Below, one piece after another: positions 1-11,416 of a stretch of DNA of 64,000 nt. This DNA comes from Clusia tigrina (Eukaryota; Arthropoda; Insecta; Diptera; Clusiidae), in NCBI GenBank assembly GCA_920105625.2, contig OV050031.1:213583194-213647193 (forward strand), written 5' to 3'. The position numbers and the translations under genes are program-made. Under the pieces are notes generated by a model. It was given only the letters and a program-made list of their open reading frames with translations. It was not told the origin of the DNA and searched no databases. Positions within the stretch are counted from its first letter, which is position 1; every line of letters starts with the position of its first letter.

Positions 1-360
1 TGAATTGCAAACTAACTCAATTATGGAAGCGTTGTGCTGCGCTTGTTGCGAACTGTCACCGATTATCGCTAAGTGGATCATAGACGAGTATTCTAAGTGC
101 ATCATATACCGGATATGCACACTGATGCGTAAGTTGTGTTGATGGTGCTTGAGGTAGAAGTGTTCCAAATGTCAGCAGGAAGCTTATGCAAGTACTTCTT
201 TTTAACCATAAACAATTCATTATTATTTTTAGTGTTTCCCTGTCGTTTACTCACCCTCAGCAGAATGTTGCAGCATAGCCGGATAACTCCATCAGGATCC
301 GCTGACTTATACGGGTCGAAGGTCCCTGTCGTTTGCTCAGTAGGACTAGCGTGGTACAGT
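1..360. other. Unique AT-rich sequence, nothing recognised
   Basis: No coding, RNA or repeat signal was recognised. Short open frames here lack any family resemblance and have the composition of random AT-rich DNA. Confidence 0.5.
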
Positions 361-595
361 CCTTGTGTGGGTATATTCTGAAGTTCTTGAGAGTGTATTC
401 TGAGGTTTTTGTGGGTGAATTCTCAGGTTCTTGTAGGTGTATTTTGAGGTTCTTGTGGGTGTATTCTGCGGTTATTGTGGGTGTTTTCTGAGGTTCTTGT
501 AGGTGTATTCTGAGGTTTTTTTGGGTGAATTCTCAGGTTCTTGTAGGTGTATTTTGAGGTTCTTGTGCGTGTATTCTGATGTTCTTGTTTATTCT
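361..595. repeat. Minisatellite, about 24-bp unit
   Basis: About nine degenerate copies of a T/G-rich unit built around TGTATTCTGAGGTTCTTG, varying mainly between TTGTGGGTG and TTGTAGGTG. There is strong strand asymmetry, with the plus strand almost free of C. It opens into the longer degenerate array that follows. Confidence 0.85.
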
Positions 596-1330
596 ACTTA
601 AACCTAACTTCAGGAAAGTGGATTCTCTAATTATATTATGCTATAAGCCATCGTCCTTGTGTTTAGGTATAAAAACTTGGCTGTTCTTCAAGACATGTTT
701 CCGTGATTCCTCAGTGTCCCTAAGTCTAATATAGTCTGTTTCTTGGCATATGCTGAGATTCTGATTCGCTATACGCTTCCAAAACATGATTGTTTATCTA
801 GATATATTTAACATAAATGTTTTTCTATAAACAATTCACTGTGCTTCCGTGGTTCCTCAGTATCTTTAATCTAATTATAGTATTTTCGGGATATTTGAAG
901 AGGTTCGTATTCATTCTATATTCCTCTGTAGAAATGTGGATTCTCTGATATAATGCCATAAATCAGCAGTTTTTTTGTTGTTATTATGCAAACTTCATTC
1001 TAGCTGTGTTTCGTGATTCCTCAGTATCTCTCAGCCTAGTCTTTTTATGGGTGTATGATCAGTTTTGGATTCATTGTACATACCAGCTGGAAAGTCGTTT
1101 CCCTAACTACATTTAATCAAAATATTTCTTTTTGATATTCAATCTTCTCTTTTCTTCATGATGTACCTCCGTGGTTCCTCAGTGTTTCAAGGGATTACTG
1201 GATATATGCGGAGTTTCCGATTCATTCTGCATATTTAGAGGAACCCCATATAATTAATAAATTATCATATTAATCACATTCTTTTGTTTTGGTCATACAC
1301 ATTTCTCATCTGTCCTCTCTATGTGTGTTT
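596..1330. repeat. Degenerate tandem array, unit about 150-200 bp (left part)
   Basis: A phrase like TTCCTCAGTATCTCTAAG recurs near 710, 855, 1018 and 1178, each followed by a similar run ending in a TATGCTGAGATTCTGATTC-like block and a GGAAAGTGGATTCTC-like block. The copies are well diverged. The array resumes to the right after an interruption by a TA microsatellite and an LTR-like segment. Confidence 0.65.
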
Positions 1331-1480
1331 ATGGTCTGAGATCATTGGTCTCTAAGGGTAGTATAATGAGTTCTCTTCGTAAATGATAAATTTCATAGAC
1401 ATTATCATTACATTTATATACATTACTACATTCATATAAATTAGTGCATTTATATACATTATTTTTACATTCATATACAT

Positions 1481-2060
<580 letters not shown>

Positions 2061-2119
2061 ATCATTTATGTTTCAATATGTATACATGTATGTCTATTCA
2101 CTAAATATATTATTATGCC

Positions 2120-2960
2120 ATACATTTATTTTATAATTCAAGCAGTCTTCAGTGGTTCCTCCAGTATCTGTAAGCATAGTATTTGGGTTCCTTAACTTTC
2201 TTTAACGATATTTTAATATAAATGTTTGTTTTGGTTCTACAAATTTGTTTGGTCTTCAATATCTGCTCCTGAGGTATATCATTATCTCTAAGACTAATCT
2301 ACTTTCTCTGGTTATATGCGGAATTTCGAATACGTCTGCACATCTAATCAAAATTAAGCCATTTATTACCTTCTCAAGATGTTTAAGGCTGTACGAGGGG
2401 TACTATTTATATTTAGGGAACTGGCAACACTAATGTCAATAGCTAAAATCCGGCAACACCATAATAAAGTTCCACATTTTTAGCATAAACGTACTCACAA
2501 CGTGTTGATGTACAAGTGATATTTGTTTTGTTTACAGTGAGTTAAGAAAATCAGTATCTCTAAGCATAGTATATAACTTATCTGGGTATATAAATTTGCC
2601 AACATGTGCTCTCTGGTTCTTCAGTATCTCTAAGTCTAGTGAACTTTTTTCCTGGGTATATTCTAAGCTTCGTATTCTACATTATACATACCTGCAGGAG
2701 ACCCAATTTCTGAAGTATATAATCCCATTAGTCGCCTTCTTTTGGTCACACAAATTTCTCAAGTTTAGTTTTTGTGGTTTATCAACTTGCGAATAATCTA
2801 ATCCAGAATGCAAAAAGTACAGTATCTCTAGGCTTGGTATAGTACTCTTCTGGCTGTACAAGTATGCTGAGTTTAGGTTATTTTCAAAGAACCCTTCTTT
2901 ACATTACACAGGAAAGCAAATTGTATAATTCTGTTATATCATCAAGGTACATATTTCTTT
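2120..2960. repeat. Degenerate tandem array, unit about 150-200 bp (right part)
   Basis: This continues the array seen at 596-1330. The CAGTATCTCTAAG-like phrase recurs near 2165, 2285, 2552, 2620 and 2822, with the TGGGTATATTCTAAG-like block after several of them. A mariner-like fragment at 2392-2550 interrupts it. Confidence 0.6.
2392..2550 (+). mobile_element. Mariner 5' end fragment
   Basis: It starts with TACGAGGGGTACTATTTAT, which has the TA plus CGAGGG form of many insect mariner terminal repeats, and runs through a leader-like region (CTGGCAACAC, CGTACTCACAACGTGTTG) up to the point where a transposase would begin. It then stops and the surrounding tandem array resumes. No transposase coding sequence is kept. 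Confidence 0.45.
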
Positions 2961-3700
2961 TTTGGCATACAAATGTCTTTGTTCTTCACGATATTCTTCC
3001 ACAACTACCTCCGAGGCTAAAATTCTGTTTACCGAAAATGAAATGAATGACTCATTAATTTTGCTTTTCACACTGCTTTCTTTTGTGTTTTTCTTTGCGG
3101 TATTTGCTCAATTCTCGCCTCAGCGAGCTGCTTGTGTATCGCTTTCTGGTTTATAATAACATTTTTATATAATATTTCATTTTTATATTTTTTGTTCACA
3201 TTTTTCTTAATTATATTTTTCATAATTTGCAGCAATTTTCCCGCACATTGCATCGCCCCACACCCACTTTCCTGTTGACTTATTGCTGCGCCAATTACAG
3301 TGCGTTGCGTCGCCGAATAAATTTATTCATACATAAATCCATCGTCACATTGGCATGGCACACTTCCTTCCCTCCGTGCGTAGCCCCCCTAACCCTCTGC
3401 TCACATAACGCCGCGCGCCGGTTGGGTGGGCGCCGCCGCCTGTGCCTTGTACACAGCCGGGCACTGCAAGTCAGCGGCGCCGTTTGCATTTGCTGAATTG
3501 TCAATTTGTTTGCACTCGATTTGGTTGCCAGCAGCAGCATGGGTGGCATAATTGTCAAGAGTGTCATAGCGCAGGCACCACACACCACACCACACCACCA
3601 CTCAAAGCCCATTAGATCGAAGCCAGCGTTTTGCCATAACTTTTTTCCTCTCGAATGCATTGCGTTGCGCTACATAATAATCCGCGTCGAAATGTAAGTT
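2960..3700. other. Unique sequence with a GC-richer island
   Basis: Single-copy-looking DNA. The part at 3230-3640 has clearly higher GC and complexity than its surroundings (GCCGCGCGCCGG-like patches, CA-rich runs). The frames are short, inconsistent and show no family resemblance. It could be conserved non-coding or regulatory DNA; sequence alone does not decide. Confidence 0.4.
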
Positions 3701-3915
3701 GAAGGTCGGTTGGTTGGCGCATTGAAGGCTGGGGAATGCTGTTACAGCACTTTTATTGTCTTTATTCTCGCTCGAGATGGAGGCATCATAATTTTCTATA
3801 TTTTGTTTGTCTGTGCTACTTGCAAAGAAAAAGACGTTTTCTGTTTTAATTTGTGTGCATCTGCCGAAGAGCAGGGAAAATTCCTTGGCAAGATTTTTAA
3901 AATGCAAGCATCTCA
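3700..3915 (-). repeat. Dispersed 190-bp sequence, copy 1
   Basis: Read on the minus strand this segment matches 18490-18680 (plus) over about 190 bp, roughly 70 percent by eye, including a shared core CTGCTCTTCGGCAGATGCA. Translations of the two also align (both contain LLFGRC, a YDA block and FPxLQ). No known transposon family is recognised. Either an uncharacterised repeat or a duplicated functional element. Confidence 0.6.
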
Positions 3916-4240
3916 TGAATCTGAATTTTTTATTGCCGAGATGAAAGCGTTTCAATTGAAGTGCTGCGATGTGGTGGGAAAACTTATGAATAGAGTAGGT
4001 AGAGAAGAGAGATTGCGGAAGAAGTGTAGATGTTGATTCCCTCCCTTCTGCTCTTTGTAGACTTAGTATAAATTTTATTAAAAGGAAATTTAATGAACAG
4101 TATTTCCATTACAGTATTATAAAATCCTCAAAACAACCACAGTCGCATTGCAAGAAAACATACAATTACATTTTTTTTTGTCAAATTTGTAGTCCTTGTC
4201 AGCAGTGACACTGGAAAATTATGTCTTAATTAGCAAACCC
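3916..4240. other. Unique AT-rich sequence
   Basis: No supported feature. Poly-A/T patches and ordinary low-complexity sequence only. Confidence 0.5.
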
Positions 4241-4317
4241 ACAAGCGGTATAACAAATTGTCAATCATGGCTTATGTGTGCCTTTCTGGCGTCCGCTCAA
4301 CCTACTTTCCTACCTAG
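4240..4317 (+). mobile_element. LINE family A, 3' terminus only
   Basis: The last 80 bp match the 3' ends at 30390-30475 and 38350-38413: a TGTGCCTTTCTGGCG-like block, a CCGCTCAACCTA-like block, then a CCTA-type tail ending CCTACCTAG. No coding part remains. It points tail-to-tail towards the minus-strand copy beginning at 4464. Confidence 0.5.
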
Positions 4318-4463
4318 TAAACCCAAAGAGTTCAGTTTTGAGTGATATCCAACTAGTTGGACTAGTCTGTTTCGCACATAACAAAACCTGGAGAGATCTT
4401 GAAACTTAATACAAAGCACATCAGTTTCTTTCACATACTTGGTAGAATGTACTCTTCTCGTTC

Positions 4464-4970
4464 CCAAAGGTAGGTAGGTGGGTAGGTAGGTAAGGCGGCC
4501 GCCTGAAGGGCGCACTTAGGACATCATTGATCCCTTGTGATACCGCATGAGACATCAGGTCCCATCCCTTTCAAAAGTCCAGCCATTTGGAGCTTTTAAT
4601 GAAGCAGTTGATGGAGCTAATCTTTTTATTTTATCTGCCAAAGAGTCCAGAAAGTAGTCGCCTAGGAAAGTGCGCCTGCTTCTGGACAACGCTGGATACG
4701 TGCATAACAGGTATACCATGGACTCTTCCTCCTCCTCGTCCATGTAACTCCTGCAGAGGTCGTTCGACAATCTCCAAACTATACCCGAGAGTGCCCAGAG
4801 TCCAGGGTCCCGTTAGGGCACTAATCACGGAACCTATACTTAGTCTATTGAGCGCTTGACATTTATCTCTGCCCAGGTTTGTCTAGCTATTTTACATCCT
4901 GAAAATTCAGACCAGCGCCTGCCCGCTTTGCCTGAGGATGTTGTATTTACTAAGACTCGTTCCCCAAGCT
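4464..4970 (-). mobile_element. LINE family A, 5'-truncated copy with C-terminal ORF fragment
   Basis: The minus strand reads into the C-terminal region typical of RNase H-bearing LINEs of the I/R1/LOA group: a TGxWTLGTLGYSL stretch, then a cysteine-histidine motif (CRSYMDEEEEES, followed by LLCTYPAL) and RRTFLGDYF near 4570-4830. One frame shift separates the two parts. A short 3' UTR with GCGGCCGCC and a (CCTA)n tail ends at 4464. This belongs to the same family as 29183-30655 and 37925-38413. Everything upstream of the RNase H region is missing, as expected from incomplete reverse transcription. Confidence 0.75.
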
Positions 4971-5325
4971 CACCTAAAATATTGTTAATGATCTTGGTAC
5001 TGATTTAAAAACACGACCAACCGCGGAAGGATTGGATGCATTTTTCACCTGAAAAGTCTAGATATATTAGATATCGGCCAAGAAAAATTTTTTTCCAGCG
5101 AAACAATAAATGCGCATCTTCCAATTTGGTCTCCAAGATCAATAACTTCATCTTATAAATTAGTCTTGAAGATAAAAACTACATTTAGCCTGGTACTCAA
5201 CATGCAAATGTGGTTCCGCAGTTTAGTAGAGTGGTGAGAAAGGACACGTATAAAATTGAACTCTCCGTCCTTTCCTCACCTCACTTCTTTTCCTTATATT
5301 TGCAGCTAATTTACAATGAATACAT
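4971..5325. other. Unique AT-rich sequence
   Basis: No supported feature was found between the LINE fragment and the tandem repeat to the right. Confidence 0.5.
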
Positions 5326-5710
5326 TGACTATCAGACACGGTTGTGTATTCTGTTCATTCAGAAGCTCTCACGAAATCAGCTTCACGTTTCTTCCTCCTT
5401 CCGAAAATTATGATTTGTATCCCTAAGAAATGAACACATTCCCTTTCCCAGACTCGGTTGTGTATTCTCTTCATTCAGAAGCTCTCACGAAATCAGCTTC
5501 ACGTTTCTTCCTCCTTCCGAAAATTATGATTTGTATCCCTAAGAAATGAACACATTTCCTTTCCCAGACTCGGTTGTGTATTCTCTTCATTCAGAAGCTC
5601 TCAGGAAATCAGCTTCACGTTTCTTCCTCATAACAAAAGTCATAATTTGTATCTCCAATAAATAAATGAATATATTTCCTTTCCCAGACTCGACGGTATA
5701 TTCTCTTCAT
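5326..5710. repeat. Tandem repeat, unit 116-120 bp, about 3.3 copies
   Basis: The block beginning GACTCGGTTGTGTATTCTC recurs at 5451 and 5567, with diverged copies starting near 5335 and 5687. The two central copies differ at only a few positions; the outer ones carry small deletions and substitutions. Confidence 0.9.
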
Positions 5711-5865
5711 TCATAACCCCGGCTTCATGATGATCCCTCATTGATTCCTCATTGATCCACATGAAAATTATAATTTATACCCCCCTTTTAACCCTCCTTA
5801 TAGATCTTATAACTTTATGGCCTGTCATGTTCCTCATAGTTTCGGGTGTTATTTTAACAGCCCCC

Positions 5866-6349
5866 TATTTGGAGGAAATGCTTTCTGCAGGGTATTCACA
5901 TAGAATGTACACAGCGGTTTCCGGTTTCTGGTTGCATAATCTGCAGATATCCGTGGAGGAAATTACAAAATTTTCGAAATGATACCTTACTGTGCAGTGG
6001 CCAATCAGGTACCTGATGAGGATTCGTATTTCCACTCTGTTAAGCATAAGGAGCTCTTTTTAGACACTCCTCTGTCTGGCACCAGATATTTTTAGGCCTG
6101 ACGTGCTCCTAAATTATTAGTTCATTGCCCTGCGAATTTCCGATCTATACTTCATGCCTTGGGATCCCATACAATTCTAATGTATTATGATACCCCAGTT
6201 CATTTAAAAGGTTTCGGTAATCTTTGATCAGGCGTGATGTGACCGTGAAGAACGTGAAGAACGTATTTAGGGGCGCCTGACTGTCGGATAGTATCTCTCC
6301 ATAAGCATTTTCTTGTGCATGCTTCTATGATATATATACATATATATTG
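5866..6349 (-). mobile_element. LINE relic (RNase H and C-terminal Cys motif), split by the errantivirus
   Basis: Minus-strand translation shows an RNase H-like ILSDSQAPLN block (about 6270-6300), then LYGIPRHE, the counterpart of the WVPGH motif (about 6130-6160), then LIGHC, CRLCNQKPE and LCEYPA (5870-5990), the cysteine motif of I/R1-group LINEs. Several frame changes show it is old. It directly abuts the TATA target duplication of the errantivirus, and LINE-like coding resumes on the far side at 14709-14910, so the retrovirus landed in it. Confidence 0.6.
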
Positions 6350-6353
6350 TATA
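6350..6353. repeat. Errantivirus target-site duplication (left)
   Basis: TATA directly precedes the AGTTAA terminus of the left LTR; the same four bases follow the right LTR at 14705-14708. Four-base TATA-like duplications are typical of gypsy-group errantiviruses. Confidence 0.9.
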
Positions 6354-6786
6354 AGTTAATGAAATGCACGTTTTGAAGTGTGAATTATTAATGAATCTCT
6401 TTATTGGTTATTACGCTTTTTTATAGTATTTTTGTCATTACATAAATTTGCTTAATACTAAAATTATTTGGAAACAAGTGCAAAAAGGAAAAGTTAAAAT
6501 TAAAGGTAAATGGCATAGACATAGCGTCAGCACCTTTGGGGTATGAGAATAAATGTTCTAAATGGTAAAGCTTGGCTTGTGTGGGCATTTCCTGGTTTCG
6601 TGGAAATACACCAAAAGTAAATGAAATAACACACTTGCATGTGCACTGAGTTGGGGCATAGCTACTGTGGGAAATGCAATGTAAGCTTTGCGAAGATATT
6701 TCGAAATGTTAAAATAACATTTCCTGAATTCTGAGAAATATTCAGTAGCTGTAGAAAAATAAATTTAAATATTTGGAATGTTAACT
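6354..6786 (-). repeat. Errantivirus 3' LTR
   Basis: 433 bp, base-for-base identical by eye to the LTR at 14272-14704. It runs AGTTAA to TTAACT. Because the element is on the minus strand, this is the downstream LTR and would supply the polyadenylation site. Confidence 0.95.
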
Positions 6787-6797
6787 CCTCCCCCTTT
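6787..6797 (-). promoter_or_regulatory. Polypurine tract
   Basis: On the minus strand AAAGGGGGAGG sits immediately before the 3' LTR, the expected plus-strand DNA primer position. The last two bases of the env stop codon region overlap it, so env and the replication signal are packed together. Confidence 0.9.
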
Positions 6798-8266
6798 AAA
6801 TTCCAACGTCCACGTTGGATGAGTCATGATTTTGGTAATCAATGGAATGGACATGTACTGTTTCTATTTTTAAGGTTTGCTTTCTGGCCAAAATTTTCTT
6901 TGCCAAAAGGAAAATTAATCCCAGTATAATGACAGTAGGAAAGGTAAGGCTAGTAACGAGGGCTGCCTTATTCTTATGGGTCAAATCACGTATCTCTTCT
7001 AGATTTTTGACGTGTAAGTCTTTTAAAGCTTTTAAGGAAAGTACTTCTTCGTATGAAGATACGTTGTTCATAGATTGTACTATGGCAGGCATTGGGCGAG
7101 CCATTGTTTTTTCTTTGCTGAAGTAAGTTTTATCACCTATAGTTAAGGTAGTATTATGAAACTTTACCAAGAATGTTCCGTTAAGGGAAACTTCCTTTTT
7201 ATCTAGTGAAATTATGCCCCTATATCCGTTTAATAGCATTAGACCAGGCATAACCTCTTCAATTGTTGGTAAATGATGATGGTTTGTTGTCGGACAGACG
7301 GACGGCGTTCCGGACAGAAGATTAGGTAAGCATTCGGTATCTGTAATGTTGTCAACGTTTTCTCTTTTGCACAAGGATATTTCGTTAATTAATTTACAAT
7401 TAGTTTTTATTTCTAATATTGAATCTTTGCATAGAATAAAATTTACCTTTTTTATATTAATTACAAAATTGCCTTTTTTTACAGGTCTTATAAATAGGTT
7501 TTTACAAATAATATTCTCGGTCTTAGGCAAGTTTACAATAAAAATTAATGTGTTTTTGCTAGAACTTATTTTAACCTCTGCAAACTCGAGGGCTTCGATA
7601 AGATTAATATAAGGCAAACTTTGATTTGTAAAAAAATCCCTTATGGTTGTCAGTTCTGAGTTCGATAATATAAATGAATTTACGATGCCGCTTTTGGCCC
7701 ATTGTATCGCGTAATTAATGTTTATAAGTTCCTTGGTTAAGATTTTTAATTTACGTTCGACGTCTTTAACTATTAAAGTCCTTAGTGAGTCCGAAGTTTT
7801 AATGGAATTAAGTACAGTGTTCGTCATGTTCGTAATGATTTGCAGCCTTTCTTCAATGGCTTTATTGATTACTATTTGATTTTGGTTATTTTTTAGCAGA
7901 TTTTTAGTTTGGTCTGAAATAATTTGGAAATCTTCGTGGTCGGGTGTTCCAGCAATCCATTTCCAGGCAGTGCCTAGTGCGTCTATGGATCTTGCAGAGC
8001 GTTTAGGTCTCAATTCGTCAAGGATTTTTAGTGATGAGTTTAGTTCATGTAGTAGGAAGGTATAGCTAGCGTCTTTTCTCGTGATGTCCTTTTTAATTGT
8101 TTCTTCAATAGTGGTCAGTATTTTGTTGTATTGTTCCAAGTCGATAACGTGTAAAATTTTGAAAGTTCCGATGACTAATTTTGATTGTCCTGTCTCAGTA
8201 GCTATTACTTGTGAATTTGAATAGTCCAGGATTTGAGTTTCTGGTCTGATTGACGCAATCAGGGTC
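6796..8266 (-). CDS. env: Errantivirus env (F-type envelope glycoprotein)
   Basis: The open frame has no in-frame ATG at its left limit. The first listed codon at 8139 is TTG, and the frame stays open upstream past a TTTGCAG/G splice acceptor at 8267/8266, so translation most likely starts in a spliced upstream exon, as known for errantiviruses. Visible parts: a basic furin-type site RPKR near residue 45 from 8139; a hydrophobic GTAWKWIAGTP stretch right after it, the conserved fusion-peptide region of insect F-like proteins; a long ectodomain with paired cysteines and several N-glycosylation sequons; a transmembrane segment near residues 395-415; and a short basic cytoplasmic tail. The frame is intact for at least 447 codons although gag and pol are broken. 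The product would act at the cell surface as a membrane-fusion glycoprotein. Homology to baculovirus F proteins is family knowledge; function in this copy is inferred. Confidence 0.9.
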
Positions 8267-8280
8267 CTGCAAATAGCGTA
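8266..8280 (-). promoter_or_regulatory. env: Probable env splice acceptor
   Basis: On the minus strand a pyrimidine-containing stretch leads to TATTTGCAG/G, with the AG at plus 8267-8268. The env frame is open directly downstream and no start codon lies between it and the long ORF, consistent with env being expressed from a spliced subgenomic RNA. The donor was not located. Confidence 0.5.
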
Positions 8281-8282
8281 AA

Positions 8283-9990
8283 TTAATTTCTTATTAAATT
8301 CTTGTGAACAATTTTTTTTGATTCTGTTATAATAATTCCTCCCTTGTCTTCTTTAACTATTTCTTGTTTGTACCTCGGGGTCAATTTATTTCCTAATCGT
8401 TTATTGCCTTTTACAAAAACAATATCTCCTGGAAGATACGTCCTAATTTCTGTTCTCTTTCTGTTGTGCGTCTTAAGGTCCTTATCTTGTTTTTCTGATA
8501 TTTTTTGAGTGGTCAAAAGTCTGTCCTTTTTTAGTTGAGAGGGGTCTGCATAGTCTCTTCCAAAAAATGCTTCTATTGGTTTTTTATTTATGGTAGAATG
8601 TATGGAATAGTTATATTTATTAAGGGAGTTATTTAAAAGGTCCTTGAAAGAATCGTAAATTTTTTCGGCGTTAAGGCACCTCATTATTTCTGTGAGTGTA
8701 GAATGAAAACGCTCTACCTGACCGTTTACTGTACTAGTATACGGAGGAGTGCGGTAAATTTTTATTCCCAGTTGATCTTCTAACATAAATGTGATCACTG
8801 AGGAATTTAGAGATTTCTCATTATCTATTACGATATTTTCGGGAGTGCCGAAAGAAATCAATAATTCCTGTAAGGGTGCTTTAATGTCCTCAGTTGCCCT
8901 GGATTTAATTATTTTGGCTTGGGCGTATTTTGAAAATTTATCTATTGCCGTTAGGATGACTCTATTGTTTGTGTGGTATATGTCAAGGTGAATAAAATGT
9001 CCTGGATATTCTGGTAATGGGGTGTGTTTTAATATTGATTTACTTGGGTGTCGTTCGTACTTATTTTCTCTGCAAATTTTACATTGTTTGACTATTTTAG
9101 ATATTTTCGCTTGCATTTGCGGAAAATAGTATTTTTGGAGAAGTTGGACCTTGTTCTCTTGCGTATGTCTGTGAGCTCTCTTATGTTCGTTAACAATTTC
9201 TGTCTGTTGTTCTGTGTCCGATGTCAAGTCAGTTACCATTGTCCTGGTGTACCTGATTCTATATTTTCCGAAATGGCTTGAGTAGATGTCTTGAATTTTC
9301 CCTAAGATACTGTCCTCTGTTTTGATAGCGTTTGTCACAGATGGGTTTAAATATTTTGTTAATAGCAATTTTAATTTGTCCTTTGTAAAGTGTATGTCCG
9401 TAATGGTGTGTCTGTGGTAGGTTGGGAAAATTACTTCAAATTTGTAAGAAGGGTCTCCAGTTGAAACTATTATTTGGTTCTTAAAAACATTAATTGGTAC
9501 GTCTGTAAAAGGTATTAAATTTTGATATGAGCTTTCGTCACTGTGCCGGGTCGGAGTCATTGAGTTTACTTCGGTTTCTTTTAGTGTAGGTCTAGAAAGT
9601 GCATCGGCTACAATATTTGTACTACCGGGTTTGTACTTCATTTCGTAATTGTACTCCTCTAAGATAGCCTTCCAGCGTTTAAGTTTGCTATTCGTGTTTT
9701 TGTTACTGAGGGCATAAGTTAAGGGCTGGTGATCCGTAAAAATCTTTACTGCAGATGCTCCGTAAAGATAGTTTCTTAGCGATTTTAAGGCCCAAATTAT
9801 GGCAAGCATTTCTTTTTCGTTAGTGGCGTAATGCTCTTCACTCTGATTAAGTGTTCTCGATATAAACGTGATGGGTTTACCATCTTGCTCCAGAACGGCA
9901 CCAATCGCAAAATTGGAGCTATCGGTTGTCAGATGGAATGGTCTATCAAATGATGGAAACGAAAGCATAACGTCTTCTGATGAAAGCGTG
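8283..9990 (-). pseudogene. pol: Errantivirus pol, RNase H and integrase part
   Basis: The C-terminal half of Pol after a frame break. RNase H comes first: TDSSNFAIGAVL with its Asp, the ATNEKEMLAI Glu and the FTDHQPLTYA Asp. The integrase zinc domain follows, with His residues in EHKRAHRHT and CKIC. The integrase core has the D of HLDIY, the D of VIDNEKS and the E of GQVERFH in D,D35E spacing. The tail (GDIVFVKGNKR, then TPRYK) resembles the GPY/F-type C-terminal domain. All catalytic residues are present, so this half is protein-perfect. It is out of frame with the reverse-transcriptase half because of the break near 9991-10005. It ends 17 bp before the presumed env splice acceptor. Confidence 0.93.
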
Positions 9991-11416
9991 TTTTTTTATT
10001 TTTTTAAAAGCTTCTACTGCTTCACTGTTTAAAGTTATGGAAATTTTCGCTGACATTTTTTTGGACATGCGTCCCTCTTCCCCTCTTAAAAGTAAGGTAA
10101 GGGGTTTTGCGATTTTTGCATAATCTTTAATAAATCGTCTATAAAATCCTGATATCCCTAGAAATGATCGTAACTCTTTTATTGTAGTTGGTGGTTTTAA
10201 TTCTTGTATGGCCGCTACCTTGGCAGGATTAGTTTTTATACCCTTTGTTGATATAATGAAGCCCAAATACTCTACTTCCTTTTTAAGAAATTCGCACTTA
10301 TTGAGTTGAACCTTCATGTTGGCTTTTTGGAGAGTGTCAAAAATGGTTTCTATATTTTTAAGATGAGTCTGTTCATCTGGACCAAAAATTATGATATCAT
10401 CTATGTAAACATAGCAGATTCTGCCAATGTGTTCCCTAAGGATATCGTCTAAGGCTCTTTGAAAAATGGCAGGCCCATTCTTTATCCCGAACGGGACCCT
10501 CGTAAATTCGTATTTTGCGTTATTGATCGAGAAAGATGTTTTCTCCATGTCCTTTTCTCTTAAAGGAATTTGGTGAAAACCACTTTTTAAATCAATTACA
10601 GAAAAATATTCATTTTTGCCAAGTTGTGCCAAAACTTCATTTATTTCAGGTATTGGATACCTGTCAGGGATGGTGATTTCGTTTAGTTTTCTAAAGTCTA
10701 TGACCATTCTGTCTTCTCTAATGCCTGAGGCATTTAATTTTTTTGGGACTGCCCACACTGGAGCGTTATAAGGTGATTTAGATCGTCTGATAATGCCATG
10801 ATCGAGTAATTTGAAAATTTCTTTTTCTATTGAGTCTTTCATTGCCATCGGATATGGGTAGTATCTTGAATATACTGGGGCGTCCGTGGTTCTTATTTCC
10901 GCTACTACGGTTGTAGTAAATGTTAGTTTTTCGTCCGGATCCAAAAAAAGTTTTGGATATTTATGGCACAGAAGGTATAGTTTGTTTGCTTGTTCGTTTG
11001 TCATGTGGTCTGTCCTAATGTCTATGTTGTTCACTGACTGTGACAATTGTTGTTTTATAGGAATTTTTATTACGTTGTCGATAAGCATAAAATTTTTGGA
11101 TGTAAAAATTATGGCTTTAAGTTGTTTAAGGCTGTCGTTGCCCAGAATTCCACTAAACGATTTTAGTTTAGGCAAAAGGAAAAATTTTAGGTTTTTGGAT
11201 TTTATACCAAATAGGTTGATAAACGTATGGTGAGTAATTGGCACTTGGCCTCCTACAGAATTGGCTTTAAATATAGTTTTATTTTGTATTGGGTTTTTGA
11301 CCAATGACGACTGTATGTAGTTTTTGTTGGAACCGGTGTCTATTAGAAATTTTAGGATCTGTCCGTTGCCTGTCTTACATTGAAAATATGGCAACGTGGA
11401 GTTTGTTATTCTAAAA
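9946..11416 (-). pseudogene. pol: Errantivirus pol, protease and reverse transcriptase part
   Basis: This is the frame entered by the -1 shift at 11412-11418; there is no ATG at the left limit (the first codon listed at 11394 is TTG), which fits a frameshift-fused Pol. It carries an aspartic protease with FLIDTGSNK near residue 17, then RT blocks including PYNAPVWAVPKK, VIDFRKLNE, DLKSGFHQIPL, TRVPFGIKNGPA, the catalytic YIDD, and LGISGFYRRFI at the RT/RNase H connection. Soon after, near 9991-10005 where two 7-A runs lie on the coding strand, the frame is lost and ends at 9946, while RNase H continues in another frame. One base too many in an A run explains it. This may be a real mutation or a homopolymer sequencing error. 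Confidence 0.93.

Noticed and set aside
3227..4036. Several 89-121-codon frames in the 3.2-4.0 kb island
   Set aside because: Frames on opposite strands overlap, lack domains and consistent splice signals; part of the region is the dispersed 190-bp sequence instead.
8137..8139. Codon at 8139 as the env start
   Set aside because: It is TTG, and the frame remains open upstream beyond a good splice acceptor; env is more likely started in a spliced exon.
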